Below, one piece after another: positions 33,858 to 43,255 of a DNA stretch of 64,000 nt. The stretch is from Sporodiniella umbellata. Its lineage: Eukaryota > Mucoromycota > Mucoromycetes > Mucorales > Rhizopodaceae. Position 1 is the first letter of the stretch. Each line of letters begins with the position of its first letter. Position numbers and translations under genes: made by a program. The DNA is taken from the NCBI GenBank assembly GCA_025677835.1, contig JAIXMR010000005.1, positions 410,249-474,248 on the forward strand, given 5' to 3'. The notes beneath the pieces were generated by a model. The model made no database searches. It was given only the letters and a program-made list of their open reading frames with translations, and was not told where the DNA came from.

Positions 33858-34503
33858 TTAGTATTTGTACTTTGTAGAGTAATCTTTGAGTGATACTACC
33901 AAACCTCTTCCCTTTCTAGCTCCACGATAGACAATCTATAAATTTTAAAGTTTAAAGACCCTTTCTATTGAAATCAAAGCTTTCTTTTTTTCTTACTTCG
34001 ATCAAGTCAATCATCTCTTGCTTATCATCTAAAGCCCAGTTTATCTTGTTGTTGTTACCAGTACCCAAATCAATCATAATATGTTTGTTACGGAAGAAAA
34101 ACATGGTTGTGCAAGGATCGTATAATTCGTACATTTTGTTGAAATCAGGTACTTCCGTCACATCTACCTTTTTTTTTTTTTTAAGTATTACATTGGGCTG
34201 ACTGCCTCTTACCAAATAAACTACAGCAAAGTTTTTAACTTTGTCTGCAATACTGTACAGAATCTCGTCCATTTGCATGCATACAGGATCCCAATCATGT
34301 CCGAATCGTATGACCACAACACGATCCTCTTCTGACAAAATGGCTTGATCTACTTGCCAACCATTGGTTAAATGAGGTAAAAAGTACTTTTGTTTTTGTT
34401 AGTCTTCTTTCTGGTTCTCTCTTTAAATGCTGACAACTTACAGACTAAAAGTATAATTAGAAAACCTATACAGTTATTTTTTTTTGCTAGTATTATGTAC
34501 CAT
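33858..34503 (-). CDS. DIM1: Spliceosomal U5 snRNP protein Dim1 (TXNL4A)
   Basis: Dim1 is the thioredoxin-fold protein of the U5 and U4/U6.U5 snRNPs, needed for pre-mRNA splicing. The model has five exons: 34503-34501 (ATG), 34444-34442 (TCT), 34386-34213, 34167-33997 and 33935-33858, giving 142 aa, exactly the human length. Sequence is near-invariant: FLPHLTNGWQVDQAILSEED, VIRFGHDWDPVCMQMDEILY, EVPDFNKMYELYDPCTTMFF, FRNKHIMIDLGTGNNNKINW, GARKGRGLVVSLKDYSTKY. Direct upstream sequence of exon 3 hits stops, so the MS- start needs the ATG and TCT pieces; the flanking introns (56 and 55 bp) have GTACAT/TTTTAG and GTAAGT/AAAAG ends and CTAAT/CTAAC branch points. Intron 3 (45 bp) is stop-free and in frame and ends in an A run before AG. 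Confidence 0.9.
34442..34444 (-). other. Putative 3-nt microexon (TCT, Ser2 of Dim1)
   Basis: The sense strand reads TTTTAG-TCT-GTAAGT: three bases flanked directly by an acceptor and a strong donor. It supplies the second residue of the universal MSY start of Dim1. No ATG directly precedes it (the codon before is TAG), which is why a separate ATG exon 57 bp upstream is proposed. Confidence 0.6.
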
Positions 34504-34913
34504 ATTAGATGCCCCAGTAAAAAAAAAAAGAAATGCAAAAAAAATGCAAGTTTTCGGAAAAAAGTTTATAGACCGCTTGGACAAAAAGCAGATTAGAGTC
34601 TTAGCGTTATCTTTTCAAAAAAAAAAAAAAACTCTCTATTCCGCTTAAACAACTACAAAAACCTTTTTTTTTTTTTTTTTTTTTGAAAAGAAGCGTGCTG
34701 TTTGCTTGCAAAGATCTAGACTTGAACTCTTCTTTGCTGTAAAGATGCTTTGGGTTACGTTTGTGTGAAATAAATAAAGAGTACGACAAACATTGAGTGG
34801 TGAACTCAATTACTTTATCTCATACCGTAAACGCCGAAAATAAAACAGAAAAAAAACATATAGATGGCTTCAAAAAAGTTTATTAGTATTTTTGTCTAAA
34901 GAAATGAAGCTAG

Positions 34914-34945
<32 letters not shown>

Positions 34946-34969
34946 ATATCTACATCCACATAGTCTTTG

Positions 34970-35001
<32 letters not shown>

Positions 35002-35213
35002 CTTCAGAATAGCGAATGTAAGTATTAAACGACTTTTTCCTATTTATCCACATATTTAATAAGGTCAGGGTTTTATACGAAACAGGAAGAAAAGAGCATA
35101 AAAGGCCATACGACGTTAATGTATGTATATACATGTGCGTACATATATAGAGATAGAGAGGAGAAGGGTGAAAAAGAAAATGTGAGAGGTATTTGTACGT
35201 GTGCTTTGAAAAG
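34504..35213. other. Intergenic region with poly-T and TA repeats
   Basis: Lies upstream of Dim1 and downstream of the F-box gene. It has A/T homopolymers (about 34617-34632, 34664-34684, 34971-34998) and a TA repeat at 34914-34933. No gene is seen. Confidence 0.45.
34914..34933. repeat. TA dinucleotide microsatellite
   Basis: About ten TA units in the spacer, followed by TATG repeats. Confidence 0.8.
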
Positions 35214-36200
35214 CTAAGTAAAACCCGACCGGCGTATAGCTTGTAAATCGCTTTGACTAAGCGCAAATGTCTTTTTGAGATCGTTGGTATCTTTTGAAAG
35301 ATTGATTCTTTTGAGAATAACATGCGGCACACCTTTGACAGGCCAGCTTACAAGTTCAAAATGATTCAAAGAGTCGCATCCTTTCAAGATATGGGTAACA
35401 TCGTTCAGGTGGCATCCTGAGTGACGTATGACCAGATTTTTTAAGCAACTGGCGTGTTGAGAAATTTCTTTGAGAAGCTGGTCGCTTTCGCAACGTAAAG
35501 AAAGTTGTTCCAGTTGTGATCCGTACGCTTTGACCAGTCCACATAGTGTGGATTCTTGAATTTGCTGTAACGAAATCGAGAGGGCCTGAAGACCGGGACA
35601 TATGCGTGGGAGCATCAATACCGCCAAGTCGTTTTCTTCCGGTCGTCGGTTGTGGTTCGCATCTAACGTGGCTCTCTTCAAGTTGGGTAAAGACTCTAAA
35701 AGGGACTCAATAGCCCCCAAAGTAAAGTCTGTCCATGCTATTTTCATCTCCATTACTCGATTCAATACAACATTCGAGGGTGAGCGCAGGATGAGGTTAC
35801 AGTATCGGAGATCGAGACGAGTCACTTTGGGTAACGCTGAAAGCATATGTTGGATCTTACATATAGGAAGTTCAGCATAACCGCGAAGACGAAGGTGTTG
35901 AACATTTGGGAGTTGCTCTAAAATTTCTTTCCAACGATGGTCTGTACCTTCCTGCGAGCATTTTAAGGTCAACATCTGTCCGTATTGACTCGCCACTTTC
36001 TTAAGATAGCTATTCCTTGACAACCCTAATATGAGTTGCTTTATGTGAAGACGGTGACCAAGAATAATATGGCGGTATAGTGTAGGCAAAAAAACTAAGT
36101 AACTTTCTTTGGAAGTCAAGCATAAAGCTGCTATACAATTTATAGGTAAGTATGAAGTTATCGCCTCTATTAATTCATTAGGTAAGCATGTTAGCTTCAT
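35214..36200 (-). CDS. F-box/leucine-rich-repeat protein
   Basis: F-box proteins bring substrates to SCF ubiquitin ligases. The intronless 328-aa ORF begins MKLTCLPNELIEAITSYLPI, a typical F-box start (LPxELxxxIxxYL), extending to about residue 45. Several leucine-rich repeats follow: LPNVQHLRLRGYAELPI, LPKVTRLDLRYCNLIL, LPNLKRATLDANHN, CPGLQALSISLQQI, GSQLEQLSLRCES, ASCLKNLVIRHSG, CDSLNHFELVS, with the usual 24-30 residue spacing. The ATG at 36200 is the first in frame. Mucorales have many such proteins and the substrate cannot be predicted. Confidence 0.85.
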   Translation of the reverse strand: MKLTCLPNELIEAITSYLPINCIAALCLTSKESYLVFLPTLYRHIILGHRLHIKQLILGLSRNSYLKKVASQYGQMLTLKCSQEGTDHRWKEILEQLPNVQHLRLRGYAELPICKIQHMLSALPKVTRLDLRYCNLILRSPSNVVLNRVMEMKIAWTDFTLGAIESLLESLPNLKRATLDANHNRRPEENDLAVLMLPRICPGLQALSISLQQIQESTLCGLVKAYGSQLEQLSLRCESDQLLKEISQHASCLKNLVIRHSGCHLNDVTHILKGCDSLNHFELVSWPVKGVPHVILKRINLSKDTNDLKKTFALSQSDLQAIRRSGFT

Positions 36201-37455
36201 TTTTAGAAGAAAAAAAAATTTGTAAGAAAAATAAAAAAAAAAAGAGACTACAGAAAGATAAATAAACGGGGGACTCAGAGTGTATATATAGGCTTTTTTT
36301 TTTTTTTTGTAATTATTATTTCGCCGCGTGTGGATGTATGCTGTTTTCGGAAGCTAAATCTAGCTTTTAGGCATTGTCACTATTCAATGTTAATCAGATA
36401 ACAAAAAAAATGGATACTTTTCAATTGGAGCTTAATAATGGTTGATCCTAGGTCTCCTTTTGTCTTTGGTAGATTTCTTGTTACACGATTTGATCTGGGT
36501 CGCCTATGAGATATATTATGGTCTTGCTCGGTTATTCTACAGCCTTTTTTCGAATTTTTAAAATTATCAGAAAATACTTTAAATATTACCGAAGTAAAAA
36601 CAAGATATAGCTTATAGTTAGCATTTCAATTTCCCTTTTCAATAACGATAAAGGTTATATGTTTATTCTTCGGTCCTTTTTTCGCTCGTTTTTTATAAAA
36701 ATATATAAAGCGTCGTTACACCACCTGTGGTTTCGGATCAAGAGACTTTGTCGAATCTTTAAGTAACTCTATGTTTAGATCTTTTATAAACTTCTCCTCT
36801 TCTGCAAAGATAGGGAAGTGCTCTGATTGAGGTATAAAAATGTGCTACTTTATGTCTATCACAGACATTATTTATGTAAAAAAGATAAATAAAAAACAAC
36901 AATAATAGACTATACAAAAACTTGAAAAAAAAAAAAACAAAGAAAAGCTATTCAATCTCAATTTTAAAAAAGTAAAAAACTTGAAATCCCCTATAAATTG
37001 CTAACAAAAAAAGTATAGCGTAAAGTGGCTTTACATGTTGGAGAAGAAGGGGTAGCAGAAACTTTCTTTTTTTGACACTGAGTTGATGCTGTGACACGTC
37101 TATAGTTTACTATTTCAGTGAAAAATACTGCCCCTAGTGTCTTACTTTTTCTAAATACAGCCAAGTCTAGGTAATAAGATTTTTGGTCTAATGTATATCT
37201 TGTTGCTGCAAAAAAAGAAATGAAACAGTATATATCTTGTGAGCCAGAAGCCTTTTAATATTTAGACCTGGCTTTTGGCTTTCGTGAACAATTATAAATA
37301 CCCTATGAATTCAAAAGTTTATAAGAACACACACACAAACTGTATATAAGCTAGTGTATTTGTTTTAAACTACATGCATACATACATACATCTTGTTTCT
37401 TTTTGAACAGATAAAAAGAGAGACAAATGTCTAGCGTTTCAAGTTCAGCTTATCC
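36201..37455. other. Divergent intergenic region, F-box / UreD
   Basis: A 1.25-kb region between divergently transcribed genes. AT-rich; TATAAATA-like strings occur on both strands but none is clearly positioned. A short upstream frame (ATG 37427, ends in TAA at 37460) overlaps the UreD start and could act as an uORF. Confidence 0.4.
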
Positions 37456-38547
37456 ATGGTAACTCCTGAGAGTTCTAGCGGGGATAGTATCTGTTTTTTT
37501 TTATCCACTTTGTATTTGTTTAATTTTCTCGTAGATAAAAAAAATGGGGTTTATCAAATGCAAACATTTGCTGCACCTACTACCAACGAGCCTGGAAGAG
37601 GCATCTTGGTCTGTCAGTGCTATAACAATACTGTTGCTAAGTTTGAGAGAATTCATGCTCAATACCCTTTAAAATTTATTCCTACCACTGGCCACGCTGA
37701 ACGCTTGGCAGTTGTTTATATGGTCAGTTACGGTGGCGGTATAATCAGTGGTGACATCTTCAACATTGACATTACAGTCAAAGAAAAGGCCACATTACTC
37801 CTTATGACACAAGGAAACACAAAAGTGTTTAAAGACAAAACCCATCAGCGACTTTGGCTAGCATCGCTCGACACCCTGATTCCTACTTTTCAATTTGTAT
37901 ACACTTCAAACAAAGATCCCATCAAACCATCTGTGCAAATCATTCTCTCCGAGGTTCAACCAAGCGCTACTCTCCTAATCTTACCTGATCCTGTTACCTG
38001 TTTTCGGGATGCTTCTTTTCAATCCAAGCAAGAGTTCCGTTTGAAAGACGACAGTTCGCAGCTTGTTTTACTGGACTGGTTTACTTGTGGAAGAATTACG
38101 CGAGGTGAAATATGGTCCTTTCGGCATTACTCAAGTCGCATTGATATTTATCGAGGCCAGAGATTGGTAATTAAAGACGCTATGGTTTTAGAAGATGAAG
38201 ATTACATGAAAGAGGGTCAAAACGAAACTGCCTATGCTTCTCGATTAGGTCCCTACATGTGTTTTGCCACACTCATCATTATCTCTGATGGCCAAAGCCA
38301 TCTATTCGATTCTGTCACCAATATTCAGAAAAAGTCCGAGGCTACACGCTTATTACCTCTCAGTTTGAAGTCCAAGACTGAGCGAGAAGTATTGTGGTCC
38401 GTGAGTCCGATATTAAAAAATACAGGTCTATTGGTACGTGTAGCTGGAGCGACAACAGAGAAAGTGAGGGATTTTGTAAAATATGAATGTCTTAGGGAGC
38501 TACAGTTCATTGTAGGTGAGGGCATGTACCAAAAAATCCTAATGTAA
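37456..38547 (+). CDS. URED: Urease accessory protein UreD
   Basis: UreD (UreH) works with UreF and UreG to load nickel into urease in the cytosol; its presence implies a nickel urease in this fungus. The preferred model has two exons (37456-37486 and 37535-38547; 347 aa) around a 48-bp intron that is in frame and stop-free, so read-through also gives an intact protein of 363 aa. The next ATG (37558) is an alternative start. Family features: LVCQCYNNTVAKFERIHAQY-like N-terminal strand, YPLKFIP, VVYMVSYGGGIISGDIFNID (the conserved GGG..GD region), TLLLMTQGNTKVFK, LILPDPVTCFRDASFQSKQE, LLDWFTCGRITRGEIWSF and a C-terminal RVAGATTEKVRDFVK. No other urease gene is in the window. Confidence 0.9.
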   Translation: MVTPESSSGDSICFFLSTLYLFNFLVDKKNGVYQMQTFAAPTTNEPGRGILVCQCYNNTVAKFERIHAQYPLKFIPTTGHAERLAVVYMVSYGGGIISGDIFNIDITVKEKATLLLMTQGNTKVFKDKTHQRLWLASLDTLIPTFQFVYTSNKDPIKPSVQIILSEVQPSATLLILPDPVTCFRDASFQSKQEFRLKDDSSQLVLLDWFTCGRITRGEIWSFRHYSSRIDIYRGQRLVIKDAMVLEDEDYMKEGQNETAYASRLGPYMCFATLIIISDGQSHLFDSVTNIQKKSEATRLLPLSLKSKTEREVLWSVSPILKNTGLLVRVAGATTEKVRDFVKYECLRELQFIVGEGMYQKILM

Positions 38548-41500
38548 AGCCACATAGAAACAATAGAAAAAAAGGGTACAAGTCTCTTTAACAAACAAAA
38601 CCCCTGGCGTTTATTGAAATTTTCTTTTTTTAAATAAATTGAGTGTCTTGGTTTGTAAATTTAAGATTTCCAATTAAACGACTATAAAAACAGTTTGGTT
38701 TTAGATGATCAAACAATATATATATGTGTGTGTGTATTAGAGATCACAGCTGCTTTTTTTTTCTCATCTCAAATGGAAAGCATGGTGCCGCGTTTTGAAT
38801 ATGTACTCTCCTCTTCGCACAAATCTATGAGCGAAGCTTTGTCCTATACATCGCTTAAAAATAGCTGTACTTCATATTTTTTTATACATTGCACATTTAT
38901 GAACGCTTTTTTAGGCCTCACGTTTCTATTCTTTAGAGTATTTATTAAAAGAAATTGAAAGCAAAAACAGTATTGTGGTAGTCTACTATGAAAGCGTTTT
39001 TTTTTTAAAAGGGAGGTTTAGAACCTCATTTCATTATTACAGCCAAATAGAAACGAAACATACTTATGGAAGGCATTCGAAAAAAAAAAAGTAAAAATTC
39101 ATCTGATATTGAGAAAGCTCGTAGCTGTCAGGGTAACGCATTCTTGAGACAAACTAGGAAATGACAGCCTAGTGTTTAAATTAAGCTATTTTAGAACCTA
39201 TTGCTTTAAAGTTTTTACGCAAAGATAGAATCAAATTGTAGTTAATTTGATCGAATTTTTGGATGTATTTATAACCAAAGATAAATGGACATTTTTGATG
39301 AAAAGCATCTCTTTTATTTCCTTTTGGTATATTGTTTAAAGTATGTTTTTTTATAGCGGTCGATATATTGTTTATAGAAAAATTGGCTTACAAGGAAACT
39401 ACAATAAAATTAACAAAAGCCAAAACAACAAAGACCTTACAGGGTTCCACAACATTACTTAAGTAAAAAAAGCGCCCAAAAACCCCAATCTGATGCGCAA
39501 ATGTACTTGAAAGTTTTATATTGCAGTACTTATTGTGTATGAGGCAATAAGGGCGCATTGATTTAGCTGTAGTTAGTAAGCAATCTTGCAAATAAAAAAA
39601 TGATTTAACAGAAACCCGCAATTCGTAAAAAACACAAAAGGAAACCTTTACAATATTTCAGGTTTAGGATGTTTATTGTAAAAGGCAGAGTCCTTACAAA
39701 GACGTTTGTCATTATAAAAATGTATGGCTAGAATAGGCTCCTGATATTTCTCAAAAACGGTCTTTTATACCTTACATCCTTTAAAGAAAGTAATTATTCT
39801 CAATTTAAAAGCGTGTGTTTTTTTCATGCACATACGATTAGAAAAATCTTTAGGAAATCTTCTCTTAATGCTTACCAGAATTTATAATTGATTATGAAAT
39901 GCAACGTAATTGTACAATTTTTTTTTTTTTTTTTTGAGTTGATATACTGTCATTTTTTCTTTAGCATAGTTTTAGTGTCTATGGCATACCTTACGTATAG
40001 TAATGCTGCATACCTGCAATCTAATAATTGATGATTTCCATTTCTGTTATCACAAAACAGCCTATATTAGCTTTCTAACAGATACTAGACTATAGCTGTT
40101 TTTTTCGCAGATACTTTAGTCCCTTAAAACTGACAATACTTTAATATCAAAATTGATATCACCATTGCCTAGCTCTCAGTTTAATAGTCAGTGCTAATCA
40201 TATGTTTATAACTGAATTTCTTTTTCGCAAATGCATGAAAACAAGGTTAGCTGAAAAGCAAGATGCTCGGCTCGGAAAATGCGATTTAATTTTGGCCCTG
40301 ATGTTTTAACAACTGAACTAAACAAAATTACTTTGCAAAGAGCGTTTGACTTTTTTTTATGTACGTGTGTAGCCCATATGAAAAGACAAAACACGATTGG
40401 TAGTTAAGAACACTGACAAAGATATAGTTTGTATTTCATCATTTTTTGTTTCAAATCTAAAATGTTATTAACTCAAAGGCTTTCAGCTAGTCTAGTTGCT
40501 TTACAAAGTAAAAAAAAATGATAGCTTTTCTGAAAAATGTTAATGATGGTAAATTTGTAAGTAAATATCGTCTTCATTTTCAACAAGAGTAAACTATTTT
40601 GTGCAGCAACATCCCTTTTTTCTACCTGCAGGTCAGAATCTAAACGAAATGAGGAGTTGAACACTCATTGTATGGATATATAATTAGAAAGTTTGCTTAA
40701 AAATAGAATAAAAACGCTAGGCTATCTAATCTGGTAAACTAGCCTTAGCAGTAATATTACTCTACAAAGAACTAAAAGCTTTTAAAACGGACCAAGTTCC
40801 GTTGAATTAGAATGTAGCTATTCTTTGTGTCTTAATAATTCCCTCTGATCTATTTGTGTAGAAGTGACATAAATCAAGGACCATACTACATCTCTCACTG
40901 ACATAATATAAAACATTTATCCTTCCCCGGTAACTCTCCTTACGGAAAAAAACAAGCCTTTTTTATTTGTTTTCTGGGTATCGAGCGCCGGTTTTCCCTA
41001 AGCCATAAGTTATTCTCAAAACAAGATTGGTTTTTTCGTATAAACAAAATAAAAGAAAATTCTATTGTTAGTAGCTGTTTATGACCTGTCTTCTCTGACT
41101 TTGTTTTTATTTCGTTTTTTTAAAGAGCATGTATGTTTCTAATTGATTTTTCTTTTTTCAAGTATAACTCCTGAAATACGAATACCAAAATCAAATGGCA
41201 CCCATGTTGAAAACAGTAACTAGAAAAGAAAAGAAAATAGAAAACTCTAAAAAAAAATCCTTGTCAAGAGGGCAATTAGCTTAGTATAAAGTCGTTTTTC
41301 ATTGGGTGCTTTGTTTGGCTCTAATCAAAATAATTCTTTTTTTTTTTAGGCGCTCACTCCCTTCCACACACACACACACTCCTAACCCGGTAAGAGAAAG
41401 GGTTTCTCCATGTGCTGATGAATCTTCAATTTCATTGGACTTTGAAACTATGTAGGTAATGAACCGAGATAATAAAATGTTTATTTTTATTTACAGTTGA

Positions 41501-42134
41501 TGTTGAAGAATTATGTACTCTTATACATCATATAAAGCAGTAAAAAGTAAAATACGTTTCAGTCATGTACAGAGCCGAAATAACAAAAAATCTTTTACAA
41601 ACAATGGATTATACATTAAAGTAAGAACAAAAAGAGCCAAGAGAAGAGTATCAAAGCCCTTGTAAACAAACATAGTACAGCAACTTTGTTATTTTTACTT
41701 TCTAGCCACATTCAACCTCACGACTGAATTACGTAAAGGGACAATTGATAGATGTATCTAAAGATTTTTTTTCTATTTCAAACCAGAGATAAACGAGTAT
41801 ACGTCTATTTTGATTTATGTTCAAGCATCTCCCGCTTCAATGCATCACATATCATAAAATAAAATAAAAATAAACATAAAACAAAAATAAGTGAAAAAAC
41901 CTGCTGTATAACTTCAAGGATCATCATTTCATATCATCAGACAGCTATTTTTTCTCCGAGCGCAGAACCCTAAATTAAGAAGCTTTGAATATAAATAGGT
42001 CCCTATGAAAGAAACAGTAAACAAGAGAAACATTTTTTTGGTCTCGAAAATCATATATAAACCCTTTTTTTTTTTGTTAACCACTTTCTTTCCATTCTAC
42101 ATTTCTTTCTTCTTTGCTTTAATATAATTGAATA
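38548..42134. other. 3.6-kb gene-free region
   Basis: AT-rich DNA between UreD and the NmrA-like gene. Open frames are short, unspliced and of non-coding composition. TTTTAGGC occurs at 38909 and 41344. A TATAAATA at 41990-41997 lies ~140 bp before the next start codon. Confidence 0.45.
41990..41997 (+). promoter_or_regulatory. TATA-box-like element of the NmrA-like gene
   Basis: TATAAATA about 138 bp upstream of ATG 42135, followed by a T-rich pyrimidine stretch. Assignment is by sequence and position only. Confidence 0.35.
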
Positions 42135-43255
42135 ATGTTGCTTATCACTGGTGCTGATCAATGGATGGGATACGCTGTTACAGCCCATCTTGCTCAATTC
42201 AAAAACCTTCAGTCACAGATACGTGTACTCTGTGAATCCAAATCAAAATGCCACGGATTTGCCAAAGCAGGCATTGATGTTCACCAAGTGGATTATATGC
42301 ATTCTAATCAGATGGCTATGGCCTTTCGAGGTGTCGATCATGTCGTATTGGCCATTGGCAATGAGGAGAGCCGTGCAAAGTATGCTAGACATATTTGTAG
42401 TGTTGCTTCCCGCTCTGGTGTAAAGAGCATCATCTGTCTTTCTAATATTGGAGCTGTATCTAGAGCTCACGCTTCCCTTCAAGAGTATCATGAAATTGAG
42501 CAAGAGGTAATGGTATCCTCTTGTGCCTATACAATCTTAAGGTAACATGTATATATAAGACAAAGGAATTACTCATCTTCGATTTATCTCTATCTCTTAG
42601 ATTGGATTTTCTCCAGCAATACTTCCACCTTTGGGCATCCGATTCTGAAAAATCCAAGCGATTGATGTTGCCCATCACTGACAATGTGGAGTTATGCCCT
42701 ATTGACATTGGCGATGTATGTAGGGTTATTGAAGCTCTTATATTGGATAGCAATCACAACTTGGTAAACAACCTGAATCAAAATCACGATGGCCAAGTAT
42801 ACACCCTTTCTGGTCCCGAGGCTATCAACGGCAAACAGATGGCTACCCTACTAGCTACCTCTACTGGTTACCCAAATCTGAAATTTCAACAGACTCGACC
42901 TATGGATGTCTCCTATTATCTGGAAAACATGGGTATGGATATCTGGTTTGATGCTCGTCTGAAACAAGAAATGTCCAAGATTTATCAAGATAGTTACACA
43001 AACGAGGAATACCGATACAGGGTTTATGGAGCACCTACAGGTAAAGGGTTTTTTTTATTAACCCCAAAGGAACAAGCTAATTTTAAAATACCTGTAGTAA
43101 AACACGTTCAAACAATGCTCGATTATTTTGACTGGGTTCAAAAAACTTCAAGTAGCATTTGTGTGCCTCATGCAACAATGATTACAAACGCTCCTGGCAG
43201 AACCATTGAATCATTCTTTACTGAAAATGCAAACACCTTTAAGCCTAGAGTATAG
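42135..43255 (+). CDS. NmrA-like NAD(P)-binding Rossmann protein
   Basis: NmrA-like proteins are atypical short-chain dehydrogenases, some acting as redox sensors that bind transcription factors rather than as enzymes. Two exons (42135-42541, 42601-43255) give 353 aa. The N-terminal beta-alpha-beta is MLLITGADQWMGYAVTAHLA; the usual GATGxxG is altered to GADQWMG, keeping two glycines. Further strands are RVLCESKSKCHGFAKAGIDV, QVDY (NmrA-type D/D contact), GVDHVVLAIGNEE and VKSIICLSNIGA. The second exon has PITDNVELCPIDIGDVCRVI and VYTLSGPEAINGKQMA, typical of the NmrA substrate lobe. The catalytic Tyr-x-x-x-Lys is not evident, so a sensory role is possible. The ATG lies after a T-rich leader. 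Confidence 0.82.
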
